Of a DNA stretch of 64,000 bases, positions 1 through 27,160 are shown one piece after another (within the stretch, counting starts at the first letter, position 1; each line of letters begins with the position of its first letter). The notes below the pieces were generated by a model. That model saw only the letters and a program-made list of their open reading frames with translations, was not told the DNA's origin and did no database searches. This stretch comes from Lamellibrachia columna (Eukaryota; Annelida; Polychaeta; Sabellida; Siboglinidae), in assembly GCA_963662155.1 (NCBI GenBank), contig OY759263.1:23827571-23891570 (forward strand), written 5' to 3'. The translations under genes were made by a program, and so were the position numbers.

Positions 1-288
1 CGGGCTGAATACAATGTACAATGTACGGGCTGAATACAATGTACAATGTACAATGTACGGGCTGAATACAATGTACGGCCTGAATACAATGTACAATGAA
101 CGGGCTGAATAAAATGTACAATGTACTGGATGAATACAATGTACAATGTACGGGCTGAATACAATGTACAATGTACGGGCTGAATACAATGTACAATGTA
201 CGGGCTGAATACAATGTACAATGTACGGGATGAATACAATGTACAATGTACGGGCTGAATACAATGTACAATGTACGGGCTGAATATA
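1..288. repeat. 25-bp tandem array at the window edge
   Basis: About 11 head-to-tail copies of a 25-bp unit (cgggctgaatacaatgtaca plus atgta), with a few shortened or substituted copies. The array runs off the left edge of the window, so its full length is unknown. Confidence 0.95.
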
Positions 289-374
289 ATGCTTCCAACA
301 TAAGTTAATTTGGTGTTGGATCGAAAAGGACTGCCAGTTTTGAGGTGCAATGCATATTGAGCAATCCCAAGGAC

Positions 375-1935
375 AGGATATTGCAATATATACCACCGAT
401 TCATTGCTGGTCTAGCCCTCACACCTGCCACAAATACCACCCATCATCGTGTATGCCCTTCCCTACACTGCTGGTCTACCCCCCACACCCGCCACAGACA
501 CTACCCATCACCATTTCTGCCATCCGATTCATTGCTGGTCTAGCCCCCCACACCCACCACAGACAATACCCATCACCATTTCTGCCATCCGATTCATTGC
601 TGGTCTAGCCCCCCACACCCGCCACAGATACCATCCATCATTGTTTCTGCCCTCCGAATCATTAATGGTCTAGCCCCCCACACCCGCCACATATACCACC
701 CATCATGGTTTCTGCAACCGAATCATTGCTGGTCTAGCCCCCCCCCCCACATCCGCCACAGATACCACCCATCATCGAGTATGCCCTCCGAATCATTGCT
801 GGTCTAGCCCCCCACTCCCGCCACATGCACCAGCCATAATCGTTTCTGCCCTCCGATTCATTGTTGGTTGGTCTAGACCCCCACACCCGCCACTGATACC
901 ACCCATCATCGTTTCTGCCCTCCGAATCATTGCTGGTCTAGCCCCCCGACACCCGCCACATATACCACCCAATATCGTTTCTGCCCTCCGAATCATTGCT
1001 GGTCTAGCCCCCCACACCCGCCACATATACCACCCAATATCGTTTCTGCCCTCCGATTCATTGCTGGTCTAGCCCCCCGACACCCGTCACAGATACCACC
1101 CATCATCGAGTATGCCCTCCGAATCATTGCTGGTCTAGCCCCCCACTCCCGCCACATGCACCAGCCATAATCGTTTCTGCCCTCCGATTCATTGTTGGTT
1201 GGTCTAGCCCCCCACACCCGCCACTGATACCACCCATCATCGTTTCTGCCCTCCGAATTATTGGTGGTCTATCCCCCCACACCCGCCACAGATACCACCC
1301 ATCATCGTTTCTGCCATCCGAATCATTGCTGGTCTAGCCCCCCACACCCGCCACAGATACCACCCAATATCGTTTCTGCCCTCCGATTCATTGCTGGTCT
1401 AGCCCCCCGACACCCGCCACAGATACCACCCATCATCGAGTATGCCCTCCGAATCATTGCTGGTCTAGCCCCCCACTCCCGCCACATGCACCAGCCATAA
1501 TCGTTTCTGCCCTCCGATTCATTGTTGGTTGGTCTAGCCCCCCCACACCCGGCACTGATACCACCCATCATCGTTTCTGCCCTCCGAATCATTGGTGGTC
1601 TAGCCCCCCACACCCGCCACTGATACCACCCATCATCGTTTCTGCCATCCGAATCATTGCTGGTCTAGCCCCCCACACCCGCCACATATACCACCCAATA
1701 TCGTTTCTGCCCTCCGATTCATTGCTGGTCTAGCCCCCCGACACCCGCCACAGATACCACCCATCATCGAGTATGGCCTCGTAATCAGTGCTGGTCTAGC
1801 CCCCCACTCCCGCCACATGCACCAGCCATAATCGTTTCTGCCCTCCGATTCATTGTTGGTTGGTCTAGCCCCCCACACCCGCCACAGACACCACCCATCA
1901 TCGTGTCTGCCCTCCGCTACATTGCACCCGCCACA
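375..1935. repeat. 65-bp minisatellite, about 24 units
   Basis: A C-rich unit of about 65 bp containing attgctggtctagcccccc and the phrase ctgccctccgaat repeats some 24 times. Variants alternate (acagatacc / actgatacc / acatatacc; atcatcg / aatatcg), and a longer variant with ggttggtct recurs about every fifth unit, so the array evolved by multi-unit duplication. Because 65 is not a multiple of 3, the overlapping open frames on both strands are repeat translations and not genes. Confidence 0.93.
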
Positions 1936-2612
1936 GACACGCCACAGCAAATCTTCGCCGACAACGACCGACATAATTATACTAACGTATTGCACTGCTC
2001 ATCAATTCAGACACAAATAAGCACCACGTCACGGTAGCTGGCCAAACGAGGCCGTCTTCCGTGCACAAGATTTTTTTCCGAAATAATGTTACGCTTTGAC
2101 GCTAATCAACAGTGAAGGCTTTCATCTATCGCCTTTGTTCCGTGCGGCTTCGACTACACGAATACTATGCACACGTCAACATGTTTTCAAAACAGTAATG
2201 TTCGGTTAATTCATGGATGCGTGAGAAGAAAATGTCTCGTGAGTAGACCAACTCGACCACGCTTTGAGATGATATCTTTCTCTCTCCATTGGCGCACCAC
2301 ACTGCTTTGTTCAATGTGTTGACAGGGTAGATCTGTGACAGTACGTGTTGACAGGGTAGATCTGTGACAGTACGCATACACTGCGTAGTTGACAACGCAA
2401 ATTACAAGGTAGTTGCTATACGTGTGTACACTGTGTAAATTGCCAAAATGCAAGGTATATCTTAATTATAGGTCTACCTTCCGCTATTATAATCCACTGT
2501 GTGTGTGTTGTGAGTAGCCTATTCTGCTACACATTTATTATGCAGGAGTAATTATTGGGCTTGTTTTTTTTCATCAAGTCAGCACAAAGTGGTAATATAA
2601 TTTAATGCTCTG
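1936..2612. other. No gene seen
   Basis: Single-copy-looking sequence. The only structure noted is two copies of a 26-bp phrase containing gacagggtagatctgtgaca at about 2,321-2,374. The short open frames lack coding character or splice context. Confidence 0.6.
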
Positions 2613-3384
<772 letters not shown>

Positions 3385-3595
3385 CATAACCAGTACTGTA
3401 CATCACACTTCACTAGTGGCAGTAAGCCTACATACTGAATCCAGTATTGTACATCACCAGTACTGTACATAACACATTACTAGTGGCAGTAAGCCTACAT
3501 ACTGAACCCAGTACTGTACATCACCAGTACTATATACCACGTCTCCCTAGTGGCAGTAAGCCTACAAACTGTATCCAGTAGTGTGCAGGTGACAA
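3385..3595. repeat. Imperfect tandem repeat, about 70-bp unit, 3 copies
   Basis: Three copies of a unit containing ctagtggcagtaagcctaca, each followed by ccagta(c/g)tgta phrases. Confidence 0.85.
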
Positions 3596-3863
3596 CGGAA
3601 ACGACAAGGTAGTTACTATGCGGTTGTACGGATTCCCCCGTTGGTGTGCACACATTTCTTCTCTACCCATTTCTTCTATTTAGTATACGTTTCCAAAATG
3701 CAACGTCTACGACAATCGGACTACTCACGTATGCAGGGTGTACCTCAATGTGGCAGCCTTCTGTCATTATAATGTATTGTAAGTGAGTTACACTTCCGCA
3801 TTTATTATGTATAAGAATACTGACTGAGATTGCTTTTCTCACACCAAAGCACTCATGTACGCA

Positions 3864-3932
3864 GGCACGCACACACGCACGCACGCACGCGCACGCACAC
3901 GCACACGCACACGCACACGCACACGCACGCAG
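3864..3932. repeat. (CACG)n / (CACACG)n microsatellite
   Basis: Mixed CACG and CACACG units, about 70 bp. Confidence 0.9.
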
Positions 3933-4223
3933 ATTTGTATCGAGAGCACTTGGTAGCGTCACTCGTGGTCACCTTCGCCAGAGGGACAGGTCAGCGGCAA
4001 TACCTATATAATTATGGCCACGTATCCAGCGGCTTCACGCGGCATGCGGATCACGTGTCCAAACATACTCTACCCAGCTTAGTGATCAGCCTGACGCTCG
4101 CATATATGCGGTAGAGGGCATTGTTCGAGATTCCATGAGGGTACGTGACGCCGCCGATCTGCTTAGCTGACAACGATAAGATTGTAAATGCAGTGTGTAG
4201 TCGCAATTACAGGTCTACGGAGA

Positions 4224-4471
4224 CTTGGTGGTATCTGATCCAGAGAAACCACTACTTGGTGGTGTCTGATCCAGAGAAACCACTACTTGGTGGTGTCTGA
4301 TCCAGAGAAACCACTACTTGGTGGTGTCTGATCCAGAGAAACCACTACTTGGTGGTGTCTGATCCAGAGAAACCACTACTTGGTGGTGTCTGATCCAGAG
4401 AAACCACTACTTGGTGGTGTCTGATACAGAGAAACCACTACTTGGTGGTGTCTGATCCAGAGAAACCACTA
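4224..4471. repeat. 31-bp tandem array, 8 units
   Basis: Eight contiguous copies of a 31-bp unit (cttggtggtgtctgatccag plus agaaaccacta) with almost no divergence. There are no spacers between copies, so this is a minisatellite and not a CRISPR array. The near identity implies recent expansion or homogenisation. Confidence 0.95.
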
Positions 4472-4647
4472 TGTGTCAACATACATACCATAATTACGCG
4501 TAGCTATGCAAAATCTACCCTGCTTAATGGGAGGTTGAAACAGCGAAGCATTGGGAAAATACAGTTGGTTTGAAGAACGTTGACTCCAAAGAAATCAGCT
4601 TGGCAGTTTCTATTGCGTAAATGGAAAGTCAATGTGTCTAGTGACTG

Positions 4648-4850
4648 TCTTACATACATACCTATATACATATATACAGACAAACAGACAAATATACATA
4701 TATACATTATATACATACATACCGATACATACACATGCATGCATACATACATACATATACGTATTCATGCATACATACATATATACATACATACATACAT
4801 ACATACATATTTACATACACACATACGTACGTACGTACGTACATACATGC
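4648..4850. repeat. (CATA)n-type microsatellite cluster
   Basis: Interrupted runs of CATA/TATA and a short CGTA run. Overlapping Tyr/Ile/His-rich frames are repeat translations. Confidence 0.9.
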
Positions 4851-5689
4851 AAGTTAGTGTTGAAATTTCGTCTGACCCGTCCACTGGATCGCAAAATAAG
4901 TCATCAATCAATAACTGGATTGCCCCAATATGGCAACTAAATAAATTTTCCAAACAACTATCGTGATTATGTACAGCACTGCTGAATGATGTGGCCAATA
5001 CACCGCCTCTGGCTTGTGGCGAACTGATTAACCTGTAAACAGTCTGACCCAACTAGGCCGCACATTCGTCATTCACTGATTTGTTAGGCAAGTCAGTCAG
5101 TGATTTGCGATGACCAGTGCCTGTGTCACAGTGCGTAATGTCAACTTTCGTTCAGCTCGTGCCGTTTCAATGCCGTTACTATCCTCATAAACAGGTACAC
5201 TGGGTGGGCGTGCGCTTGATATTTGGGTAATTCTAAAAAAAAACGTAGATCAATGTCTCAAAATGTTCCATGTCACATTATTTCATAAAATTCATTCCAA
5301 TTTGATTTAGCTTAGTACCAACGGAGTTATCCCCAAAATGCATTTGTGGATTAGGAACGCTTTACAATACCATTTCTAGAAAGTGACTAATATATGACAA
5401 ATAATATACCCACACAATGTAAAAAGTGACGTTTATATAACTGTTGATTTCACTAAACAAATATGGACATTTTTAGACGCAAACAAATTGTTCTTGATAC
5501 CTTTCCATGCATACGTTTTTCGTCGTAATGATTGCTTGAAAATATAGTTGTGATCATAGCACCCCAAAGAAACCCTTGTTGCTTTTTATATAGTGTTTCT
5601 GTTATGAAGATGTTAGACTTCAATTCTGAAACAAATGTTACATCGAGCAACGTCGTGAAACAACATCATCTAGCAGCATTCGATGAGCG
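4851..5689. other. No gene seen
   Basis: AT-rich sequence with no coding, RNA-gene or repeat signature I recognise. Confidence 0.5.
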
Positions 5690-5742
5690 CGAGAATACAC
5701 ACGAGAATACACACGAGAATACACACGAGAATACACACGAGA
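5690..5742. repeat. 12-bp tandem repeat
   Basis: Four to five copies of cgagaatacaca. Because the unit is a multiple of three, it appears as an Asn-Thr-His-Glu repeat inside an unsupported open frame. Confidence 0.9.
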
Positions 5743-5902
5743 GTCAACTGATTGTTGACTGCATCGTGTGATAACATTAGTTTCAGCGACATGTACCAAC
5801 ATTGTGGTGTTTGAAAAGTTTTTATATGTGAATACGGCATTACATATACATGATGTTATAATGTGCGCGATTCTTACAACGGAAACATTCTTATTTACAG
5901 TA

Positions 5903-6012
5903 AAAAGGAAAACATATTCACACAAAGCCCCTCACTCGTTCAAATTATAAACATATTCACACAAAACCCCTCACTCATTCTCATTATAAACGTATTCACA
6001 CAAAAACCCTGA
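5903..6012. repeat. Short tandem repeat, about 45 bp, 2-3 copies
   Basis: Repeats of a phrase containing catattcacacaaa followed by cccctcactc, with progressive divergence. Confidence 0.75.
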
Positions 6013-6019
6013 AATGATG

Positions 6020-6145
6020 TCGTCATAACGCTATTTACGACATACTTGGGTGGTTTACAACAATCACATAACCGGCTGTAGGTCACGCTGACATACAGAT
6101 ATGTATATATTGTGCAAAAAAAACAACAACAAACAGCTGGTCACA
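6020..6145 (-). repeat. Inverted copy of the segment at about 10,623-10,770
   Basis: Read on the minus strand, this stretch matches 10,623-10,770 of the second block (shared phrases gaccagctgtttgttg and cagcgtgacctacagccggt, then ccggttatgtga and aaaccaccca). In the later blocks the segment is in plus orientation directly before the sequence homologous to 6,342. Here it is inverted and separated from that sequence by a (TA)n tract. Confidence 0.85.
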
Positions 6146-6152
6146 AGTATAT

Positions 6153-7881
<1,729 letters not shown>

Positions 7882-9124
7882 CGTTCAACACTCCCAAGTG
7901 CAGCATCCTTCCCTTACGTTCAACACACCCTAGTGCAACATCCTTCCCTACGTTCAAAACACCCTAGTGCAACATCCTTCCCCTACGTTCAACACACCCT
8001 AGTGCAGCATCCTTCCCCTACGTTCAACACACACTAGTGCAGCATTCTTCCCCTACATTCAACACACTCTAGTGCACCATCCTTCCCCTACTTTATACAC
8101 ACCCTAGTGCAGCATTCTTCCCCCACATTCAACACACCCTAGTGCAGCATCCTTCCCCTACGTTCAACACATTCTAGTGCAGCATCTTCCCCTACGTTCA
8201 ACACACTCTAGTACAGCATCATTCCCCTATGTTCAACACACTCTAGTGCAGCATCCTTCCCTACGTTCAACACACCCTAATGCAGCGTCCTTCCCCTACG
8301 TTCAACACATTGTAGTGCAGCATCCTTCCCCTACGTTCAACACATTCTAGTGCAGCATCCTTCCCCTACGTTCAACACACTCTAGTGCAGCATCCTTCCC
8401 CTACGTTTAACACACTATAGTGCAGCATCCTTCCCCTACGTTCAACACACTCTAGTGCAGCATCCTTCCCCTACGTTCAACACACTCTAGTGCAGCATTC
8501 TTCCCCTACTTTCAACACACCCTAGTACAGCATCCTTCCACTACGTTCAACACACTCTAGTTCAGCATCCTCCTCTTACGTTCAACACACCCTAGTGCAG
8601 CATCCTTCCCCTACGTTCAACACACTCTAGTGCAGCATCCTTCCCCTACGTTCAACACATTCTAGTGCAGCGTCCTTCCCCTACGTTCAACACACTCTAG
8701 TGCAGCATCCTTCCCCTACGTTCAACACACCCTAGTGCAGCGTCCTTCCCCTACGTTCAACACACTCTAGTGCAGCATCCTACCCTTACGTTCAACACAC
8801 CCTAGTGCAGCATCCTTCCCCTACGTTCAACACACTCTAGTGCAGCATCCTTCCCCTACATTCAACACACTCTAGTGCAGCATCCTTCCCCTACGTTCAA
8901 CACACTCTAGTGCAGCATCCTTCCCCTACATTCAACACACCCTAGTGCAGCATCCTTCCACTACGTTCAACACACTCTAGTGCAGCATCCTTCCCCTACA
9001 TTCAACACACTCTAGTGCAGCATCCTTCCCCTACGTTCAACACACTCTAGTGCAGCATTCTTCCCCTACATTCAACACACTCTAGTGCAGCATCCTTCCC
9101 CTACATTCAACACACTCTAGTGTA
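7882..9124. repeat. 35-bp minisatellite array A, about 36 units
   Basis: Head-to-tail units of 35 bp: tacgttcaacacactctagt followed by gcagcatccttcccc. Variation concentrates at a few positions (cactcta/caccct/cattct; ttcc/ttac). Flanks are conserved with the other arrays: ttattgagac...aaaag on the left and gtgtagcaatcaagtctgaa on the right. Confidence 0.97.
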
Positions 9125-12711
<3,587 letters not shown>

Positions 12712-15700
12712 CCCTACGTTCAATACACGCTAGTGCCACATCGTTCCCCTACGTTCAACACACTCTAGTGCAGCATCCTTCCCCTACGTTCAACACACCC
12801 TAGTGCAACATCCTTCCCCTACGTTCGACACACCCTAGTGCAACATCCTTCCCCTACGTTCAACACAATCTAGTGCAGCATCCTTCCCCTACGTTCAACA
12901 CACCCTAGTGCAGCATTCTTCCCCTACGTTCAAAACACCCTAGTGCAGCATTCTTCCCCTACGTTCAACACACCCTAGTTCAGCATTCTTCCCCTACGTA
13001 CAACACAACCCTGTGCAGCATTCTTCCCCTACGTTCAATACACCCTTGTGCAGCATTCTTCCCCTACGTTCAACACAATCTAGTACAGCATTCTTCCCCT
13101 ACGTTCAACACACCCTAGTGCAGCATTCTTCCCTACGTTCAACACACCCTAGTGCAGCATCCTTCCCCTATGTTCAACACACTCTAGTGCATCATCCTTC
13201 CCTACGTTCAGCACAGCCTCGTGCAGCAACCTTCCCCTACGTTCAACACACCCTACTGCAGCATTCTTCCCCTACGTTCAACACATTCTAGTGCAGCAAC
13301 CTTCCCCTACGATCAACACATTCTAGTGCAGCAGCCTTCCCCTACGATCAACACATTCTAGTGCAGCATCCTTCCCCTACGTTCAACACACCCTAGTGCA
13401 GCATCCTTCCCCTATATTCAACACACCATAGTGCAGCACCTTTCCCCTACGTTCAACACACCATAGTGCAGCATTCTTCCCCTATATTCAACACACTCTA
13501 GTGTAGCATCTTTCCCCTACGTTCAACACACCCTATTGCAGCATCCTTCCCTATATTCAACACACCCTAGAGCAGCATCTTTACACTACGTTCAACACAC
13601 CCTATTGCAGCATCCTTCCCTATATTCAACACACCCTATTGCAGCATCTTTACCCTACGTTCAACACACCCTAGTGCAGCATTATTCCCCTACATTCAAC
13701 ACATCCTAGTGCAGCATCTTTCCCCTACGTTCAACACACACTAGTGCAGCATCGTTCCCCTACGTTCAACACACCCCAGTGCAGCATCCTTCCCCTACGT
13801 TCAACACACCCTAGTGCAGCATCCTTCCCCTATATTCAACACACCCTATTGCAGCATTCTTCTCCTACATTCAACACATCCTAGTGCAGCATCCTTCCCC
13901 TATATACAACACACCCTAGGGCAGCATTCTTCCCCCTACGTTCAACACACCCTAGTGCAGCATCTTTCCCCTACGTTCAACATACCCTAGTGCAGCATCC
14001 TTCCCATACGTTCAACACACTCTAGTGCAGCATCCTTCCCTTACGTTCAACACACCCTAGTGCATCATTCTTCCCCTACGTTCAACACACCATAGTTCAG
14101 CATCCTTCCCCTACGTTCAACACACTCTAGTGCAACATCCTTCCCTTACGTTCAACACACCCTAGTGCATCATTCTTCCCCTACGTTCAACACACCATAG
14201 TGCAGCATTCTTCCCCTACGTTCAACACACTCTAGTGCAGCATCCTTCCCTTACGTTCAACACACCCTAGTGCAGCATCCTTCCCCTACATTCAACACAT
14301 CCTAGTGCAGCACCCTTCCTCTACGTTCAACACACACCAGTGGAGCATCCTTCCCCTATATACAACACATCCTAGGGCAGCATTCTTCCCCCTACGTTCA
14401 ACACACCCTAGTGCAGCATCTTTCCCCTACGTTCAACACACCCTAGTGCAGCATCCTTCCCATACGTTCAACACACTCTAGTGCAGCATCCTTCCCTTAC
14501 GTTCAACACACCCTAGTGCATCATTCTTCCCCTACGTTCAACACACCATAGTTCAGCATCCTTCCCCTACGTTCAACACACTCTAGTGCAACATCCTTCC
14601 CTTACGTTCAACACACCCTAGTGCATCATTCTTCCCCTACGTTCAACACACCATAGTGCAGCATTCTTCCCCTACGTTCAACACACTATAGTGCAGCATC
14701 CTTCCCTTACGTTCAACAAACCCTAGTGCATCATTCTTCCCCTACGTTCAACACACCATAATTCAGCATCCTTCCCGTACGTTCAACACACTCTAGTGCA
14801 GCATCCTTCCCCTACTTTCAGCACACCCTACTGCAGCATTCTTCCCCTACGTTCAACACATTCTAGTGCAGCATCCTTCCACTACGTTCAACACACTCTA
14901 GTGCAGCATCCTTCCCCTACGTTCAACACACCCTAATGCAGCATCCTTCCCCTACGTTCAACACATTCTAGTGCAGCATCATTACCCTACGTTCAACACA
15001 TTCTAATGCAGCATCCTTCCCCTACGTTCAACACATTCTAGTGCAGCATCCTTCCCCTACGTTCAACACACTCTAGTGCAGCATCCTTCCCCTACGTTCA
15101 ACACACTCTAGTGCAGCATCCTCACCTTACGTTCAACACTCCGTAGTGCAGCATCCTTCCCCTACGTTCAACACATTCTAGTGCAGCATCCTTCCCCTAC
15201 GTTCAACACATTCTAGTGCAGCATCCTTCCCCTACGTTCAACACACACTAGTGCAGTATCCTTCCCCTACGTTCAACACACCCTAGTGCAGCATCCTTCC
15301 CCTACGTTCAACACAATCTAGTGCAGCATCCTCCCCTTACGTTCAACACTCCATTGTGCAGCATTCATTCCCTACGTTCAACACACTCTAGTGCAGCATC
15401 CTTCCCTTACGTTCAACAAACCCTAGTGCATCATTCTTCCCCTACGTTCAACACACCATAGTTCAGCATCATTACCCTACGTTCAACACATTCTAATGCA
15501 GCATCCTTCCCCTACGTTCAACACATTCTAGTGCAGCATCCTTCCCCTACGTTCAACACACTCTAGTGCAGCATCCTTCCCCTACGTTCAACACACTCTA
15601 GTGCAGCATCCTCACCTTACGTTCAACACTCCGTAGTGCAGCATCCTTCCCCTACGTTCAACACATTCTAGTGCAGCATCCTTCCCCTACGTTCAACACA

Positions 15701-16508
15701 TTCTAGTGCAGCATCCTTCCCCTACGTTCAACACACACTAGTGCAGTATCCTTCCCCTACGTTCAACACACCCTATTGCAGCATCCTTCCCCTACGTTCA
15801 ACACAATCTAGTGCAGCATCCTCCCCTTACGTTCAACACTCCATTGTGCAGCATTCATTCCCTACGTTCAACACACTCTAGTGCAGCATCCTTCCCTTAC
15901 GTTCAACAAACCCTAGTGCATCATTCTTCCCCTACGTTCAACACACCATAGTTCAGCATCCTTCCCGTACGTTCAACACACTCTAGTGCAGCATCCTTCC
16001 CCTACTTTCAGCACACCCTACTGCAGCATTCTTCCCCTACGTTCAACACATTCTAGTGCAAAATCCTTCCCCTACGTTCAACACACTCTAGTGCAGCATC
16101 CTTCCCCTACGTTCAACACACCCTAATGCAGCATCCTTCCCCTACGTTCAACACTTTCTAGTGCAGCATCATTCCCCTACGTTCAACACATTCTAATGCA
16201 GCATCCTTCCCCTACGTTCAACACATTCTAGTGCAGCATCCTTCCCCTACGTTCAACACACTCTAGTGCAGCATCCTTCCCCTACGTTCAACACACTCTA
16301 GTGCAGCATCCTTCCCCTACGTTCAACACACACTAGTGCAGCATCCTTCCCCTACGTTCAACACACCCTAGTGCAGCATCCTTCCCCTACGTTCAACACA
16401 CTCTAGTGCAGCATCCTCCCCTTATGTTCAACACACCATAGTGCAGCATTCTTCCCCTACGTTCAACACACTCTAGTGCAGCATCCTACCCTACGTTCAA
16501 CACACCGT
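12712..16508. repeat. 35-bp minisatellite array B, about 108 units
   Basis: Same 35-bp unit as array A, with more internal diversity and clear multi-unit duplications: runs around 14,000-14,230 recur at 14,410-14,740, and 14,990-15,470 recurs at about 15,470-15,960. Open frames such as that at 13,013 are unit translations. Confidence 0.97.
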
Positions 16509-19749
<3,241 letters not shown>

Positions 19750-21557
19750 TCTACGTTCAAAACACCCTAGTGCAACATCCTTCCCCTAAGTTCAACACAC
19801 CCTAGTGCAGCATCCTTCCCCTACGTTCAACACACTCTAGTGCAGCATTCTTCCCCTACGTTCAACACACTCTAGTGCAGCATCTTTCCCCTACGTTCAA
19901 CACACCCTAGTGCAGCATCCTTCCCCTATGTTCAACATATTCTAGTGCAGCATCCTTCCCTTACTTTCAACACACCCTAGTGCAGCATTCTTCCCCTACG
20001 TTTAACACACTCTAGTGCAGCATCCTTTCCATACGTTCGGCACACCCTAGTGCAACATCCTTCCCCTATGTTCAACACACTCTAGTGCAGCATCCTTTCC
20101 CTACGTTCAAGCCACCCTAGTGCAGCATCCTTCCCCCAACGTTCAACACATTCTAGTGCAGCATCCTTCCCCTACGTTCAACACACTCTAGTGCAGCATC
20201 CTTCCCCTACGTTCAACACACTCTAGTGCAGCATCATTCCCCTAAGTTCAACACATTCTAGTGCAGCATTCTTCACCTACGTTCAACACACCCTAGTGCA
20301 GCATCCTCCCCTTACGTTCAACACACTCTAGTGCAGCATCCTTCCCCTACGTTCAACACATTATAGTGCAGCATCCTTCCCCTACGTTCAGCACACCCTA
20401 ATGCAGCATCCTTCCCCTACGTTCAACACATTCTAGTGCAGCATCCTTCCCCTACGTTCAACACACTCTAGTGCAGCATCCTTCCCCTACGTTCAACACA
20501 CCCTAGTGCAGCATCATTCCCCTACGTTCAACACAATCTAGTGCAGCATCCTTCCCCTACGTTCAACACACTCTAGTGCAGCATCCTTCCCCTGCGTTCA
20601 ACACATTCTAGTGCAGCATCTTCCCCTACGTTCAACACACTCTAGTACAGCATCATTCCCCTACGTTCAACACACTCTAGTGCAGGATCCTTCCCTACGT
20701 TCAACACACCCTAATGCAGCAACCTTCCCCTACGTTCAACACATTCTAGTGCAGCATCATTCCCCTACGTTCAACACATTCTAGTGCAGCATCCTTCCCC
20801 TACGTTCAACACATTCTAGTGCAGCATCCTTCCCCTACTTTCAACACACCCTAGTACAGCATCCTTCCACTACGTTCAACACACACTAGTTCAGCATCCT
20901 CCCCTTATGTTCAACACACCCTAGTGCAGCATCCTTCCCCTACGTTCAACACATTCTAGTGCAGCGTCCTTCCCCTACGTTCAACACACTCTAGTGCAAC
21001 ATCCTTCCCCTACGTTCAACACACCCTAGTGCAGCGTCCTTCCCCTACGTTCAACACACACTAGTTCAGCATCCTCCCCTTACGTTCAACACACCCTAGT
21101 GCAGCATCCTTCCCCTACGTTCAACACATTCTAGTGCAGCGTCCTTCCCCTACGTTCAACACACTCTAGTGCAACATCCTTCCCCTACGTTCAACACACC
21201 CTAGTGCAGCGTCCTTCCCCTACGTTCAACACACTCTAGTGCAGCATCCTCCCCTTACGTTCAACACACCCTAGTGCAGCATCCTTCCCCTACGTTCAAC
21301 ACACTCTAGTGCAGCATCCTTCCCATACATTCAACACACTCTAGTGCAGCATCCTTCCCCTACGTTCAACACACTCTAGTGCAGCATCCTTCCCCTACAT
21401 TCAACACACCCTAGTGCAGCATCCTTCCCCTAAGTTCAACACACTCTAGTGCAGCATCCTTCCACTACATTCAACACACTCTAGTGCAGCATCCTTCCCC
21501 TACATTCAACACACTCTAGTGCATCATCCTTCCCCTACATTCAACGCACTCTAGTGT
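19750..21557. repeat. 35-bp minisatellite array C, about 52 units
   Basis: Same unit as arrays A and B, with an internal duplicated run (about 20,870-21,060 against 21,060-21,240). It ends in the conserved flank gtgtagcaatcaagtctgaa. Confidence 0.97.
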
Positions 21558-25661
<4,104 letters not shown>

Positions 25662-27160
25662 TACGTTCAACACACCCTAGTGCAACATCCTTCCCCTACG
25701 TTCAACACACTCTAGTGCAGCATCCTTCCCCTACGTTCAACACACCCTAGTGCAATATCCTTCCCCTACGTTCGACGCACCCTAGTGCAACATCCTTCCC
25801 CTACGTTCAACACACCCTACTGCAGCATTCGTCCCCTACGTTCAAAACACCCTAGTGCAGCATTCTTCCCCTACGTTCAACACACCCTAGTGCAGCATTC
25901 TTCCCCTACGTTCAACACACCCCAGTGCAGCATTCTTCCCCTATGTTCAATACACCCTAGTGCAGCATTCTTCCCCTACGTTCAGCACAATCTATCGCAG
26001 CATCCTTCCCCTACGTTCAAAACACTCTAGTGCAGCATTCTTCCCCTACGTTCAACACACCCTAGTGCAGCATCCTTCCCCTACGTTCAACACACTCTAG
26101 TGCAGCATCCTTCCCCTACGTTCAGCAGAGCCTCGTGCAGCAACCTTCCCCTACGTTCAACACACCCTAGTGCAGCATCCTTCCCGTACGATCAACACAC
26201 TCTAGTGCAGCATCCTTCCCCTACGTTCAACACATTCTAGTGCAGCATCCTTCCCCTACGTTCAACACACCCTAGTGCGGCATCCTGCCCCTACGTTCAA
26301 CACACCCTAGTGCGGCATCCTTCCCCTACGTTCAACACACCCTAGTGCAGCATTCTTCCCCTACGTTCAACACACCCTAGTGCAGCATTCTTCCCCTACG
26401 ATCAGCACACCCTAGTGCAGCATCCTTCCCCTGCGATCAACACATTCTAGTGAAGCATCCTTCCCCTACGTTCAACACACCCTAGTGCGGCATCCTTCCC
26501 CTACGTTCAACACAATCTAGTGCAACATCCTTCCCCTACGTTCAACACACCCTAGTGCAGCATCCTTCCCCTACGATCAACACATTCTAGTGCAGCATCC
26601 TTCCTCTACGTTCAACACACTTTAGTGCAGCATCCTTCCCCTACGTTCAACACACCCTAGTGCAGCATCCTCCCCCTACGTTCAACACACCCTAGTGCAG
26701 CATCCTCCCCCTACGTTCAACACACCCTAGTGCAGCATTCTTCCCCTACTTTCAACACACCCTAGTGCAGCATCCTCCCCCTACGTTCAACACACCCTAT
26801 TGCAACATTCGTCCCCTACGTTCAACACTAAAGTGCAGCATTCTTCGCCTACGTTCAACACTATAGTGCAGCATTCTTCCCCTAAGTTCAGCACACCCTA
26901 GTGCAGCATTCTTCCCCTACGTTCAACACACTAGTGCAGCATTCTTCTCCTACGTTCAGCACACCCTAGTGCAGCATTCTTCCCCTACGTTCAACGCACA
27001 CTAATGCAGCATTCTTCCCCTATGTTCAGCACACCCTAGTGCAGCATTCTTCCCCTACGTTCAACACACTAATGCAGCATTCTTCCCCTACGTTCAGCAC
27101 ACCCTAGTGCACATTCTTCCCCTACGTTCAACGCACCCTAGTGCAGCATCCTTCCCCTGA
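25662..27160. repeat. 35-bp minisatellite array D, about 43 units
   Basis: Same 35-bp unit. Near the right end (26,820-27,120) shortened units of about 30 bp alternate with full ones, forming a two-unit higher-order pattern. It ends in sequence unlike the other arrays (ctgaggcaccaaatgtccca). Confidence 0.96.

Noticed and set aside
4224..4471. Regular 31-bp repeats that could suggest a CRISPR array
   Set aside because: Units are contiguous with no spacers, and the context is eukaryotic.
13013..13291. Open frames made of FNTP/VQHT-type peptides in the 35-bp arrays
   Set aside because: 35 is not a multiple of 3, so the open frame drifts through unit translations; no start or splice context.
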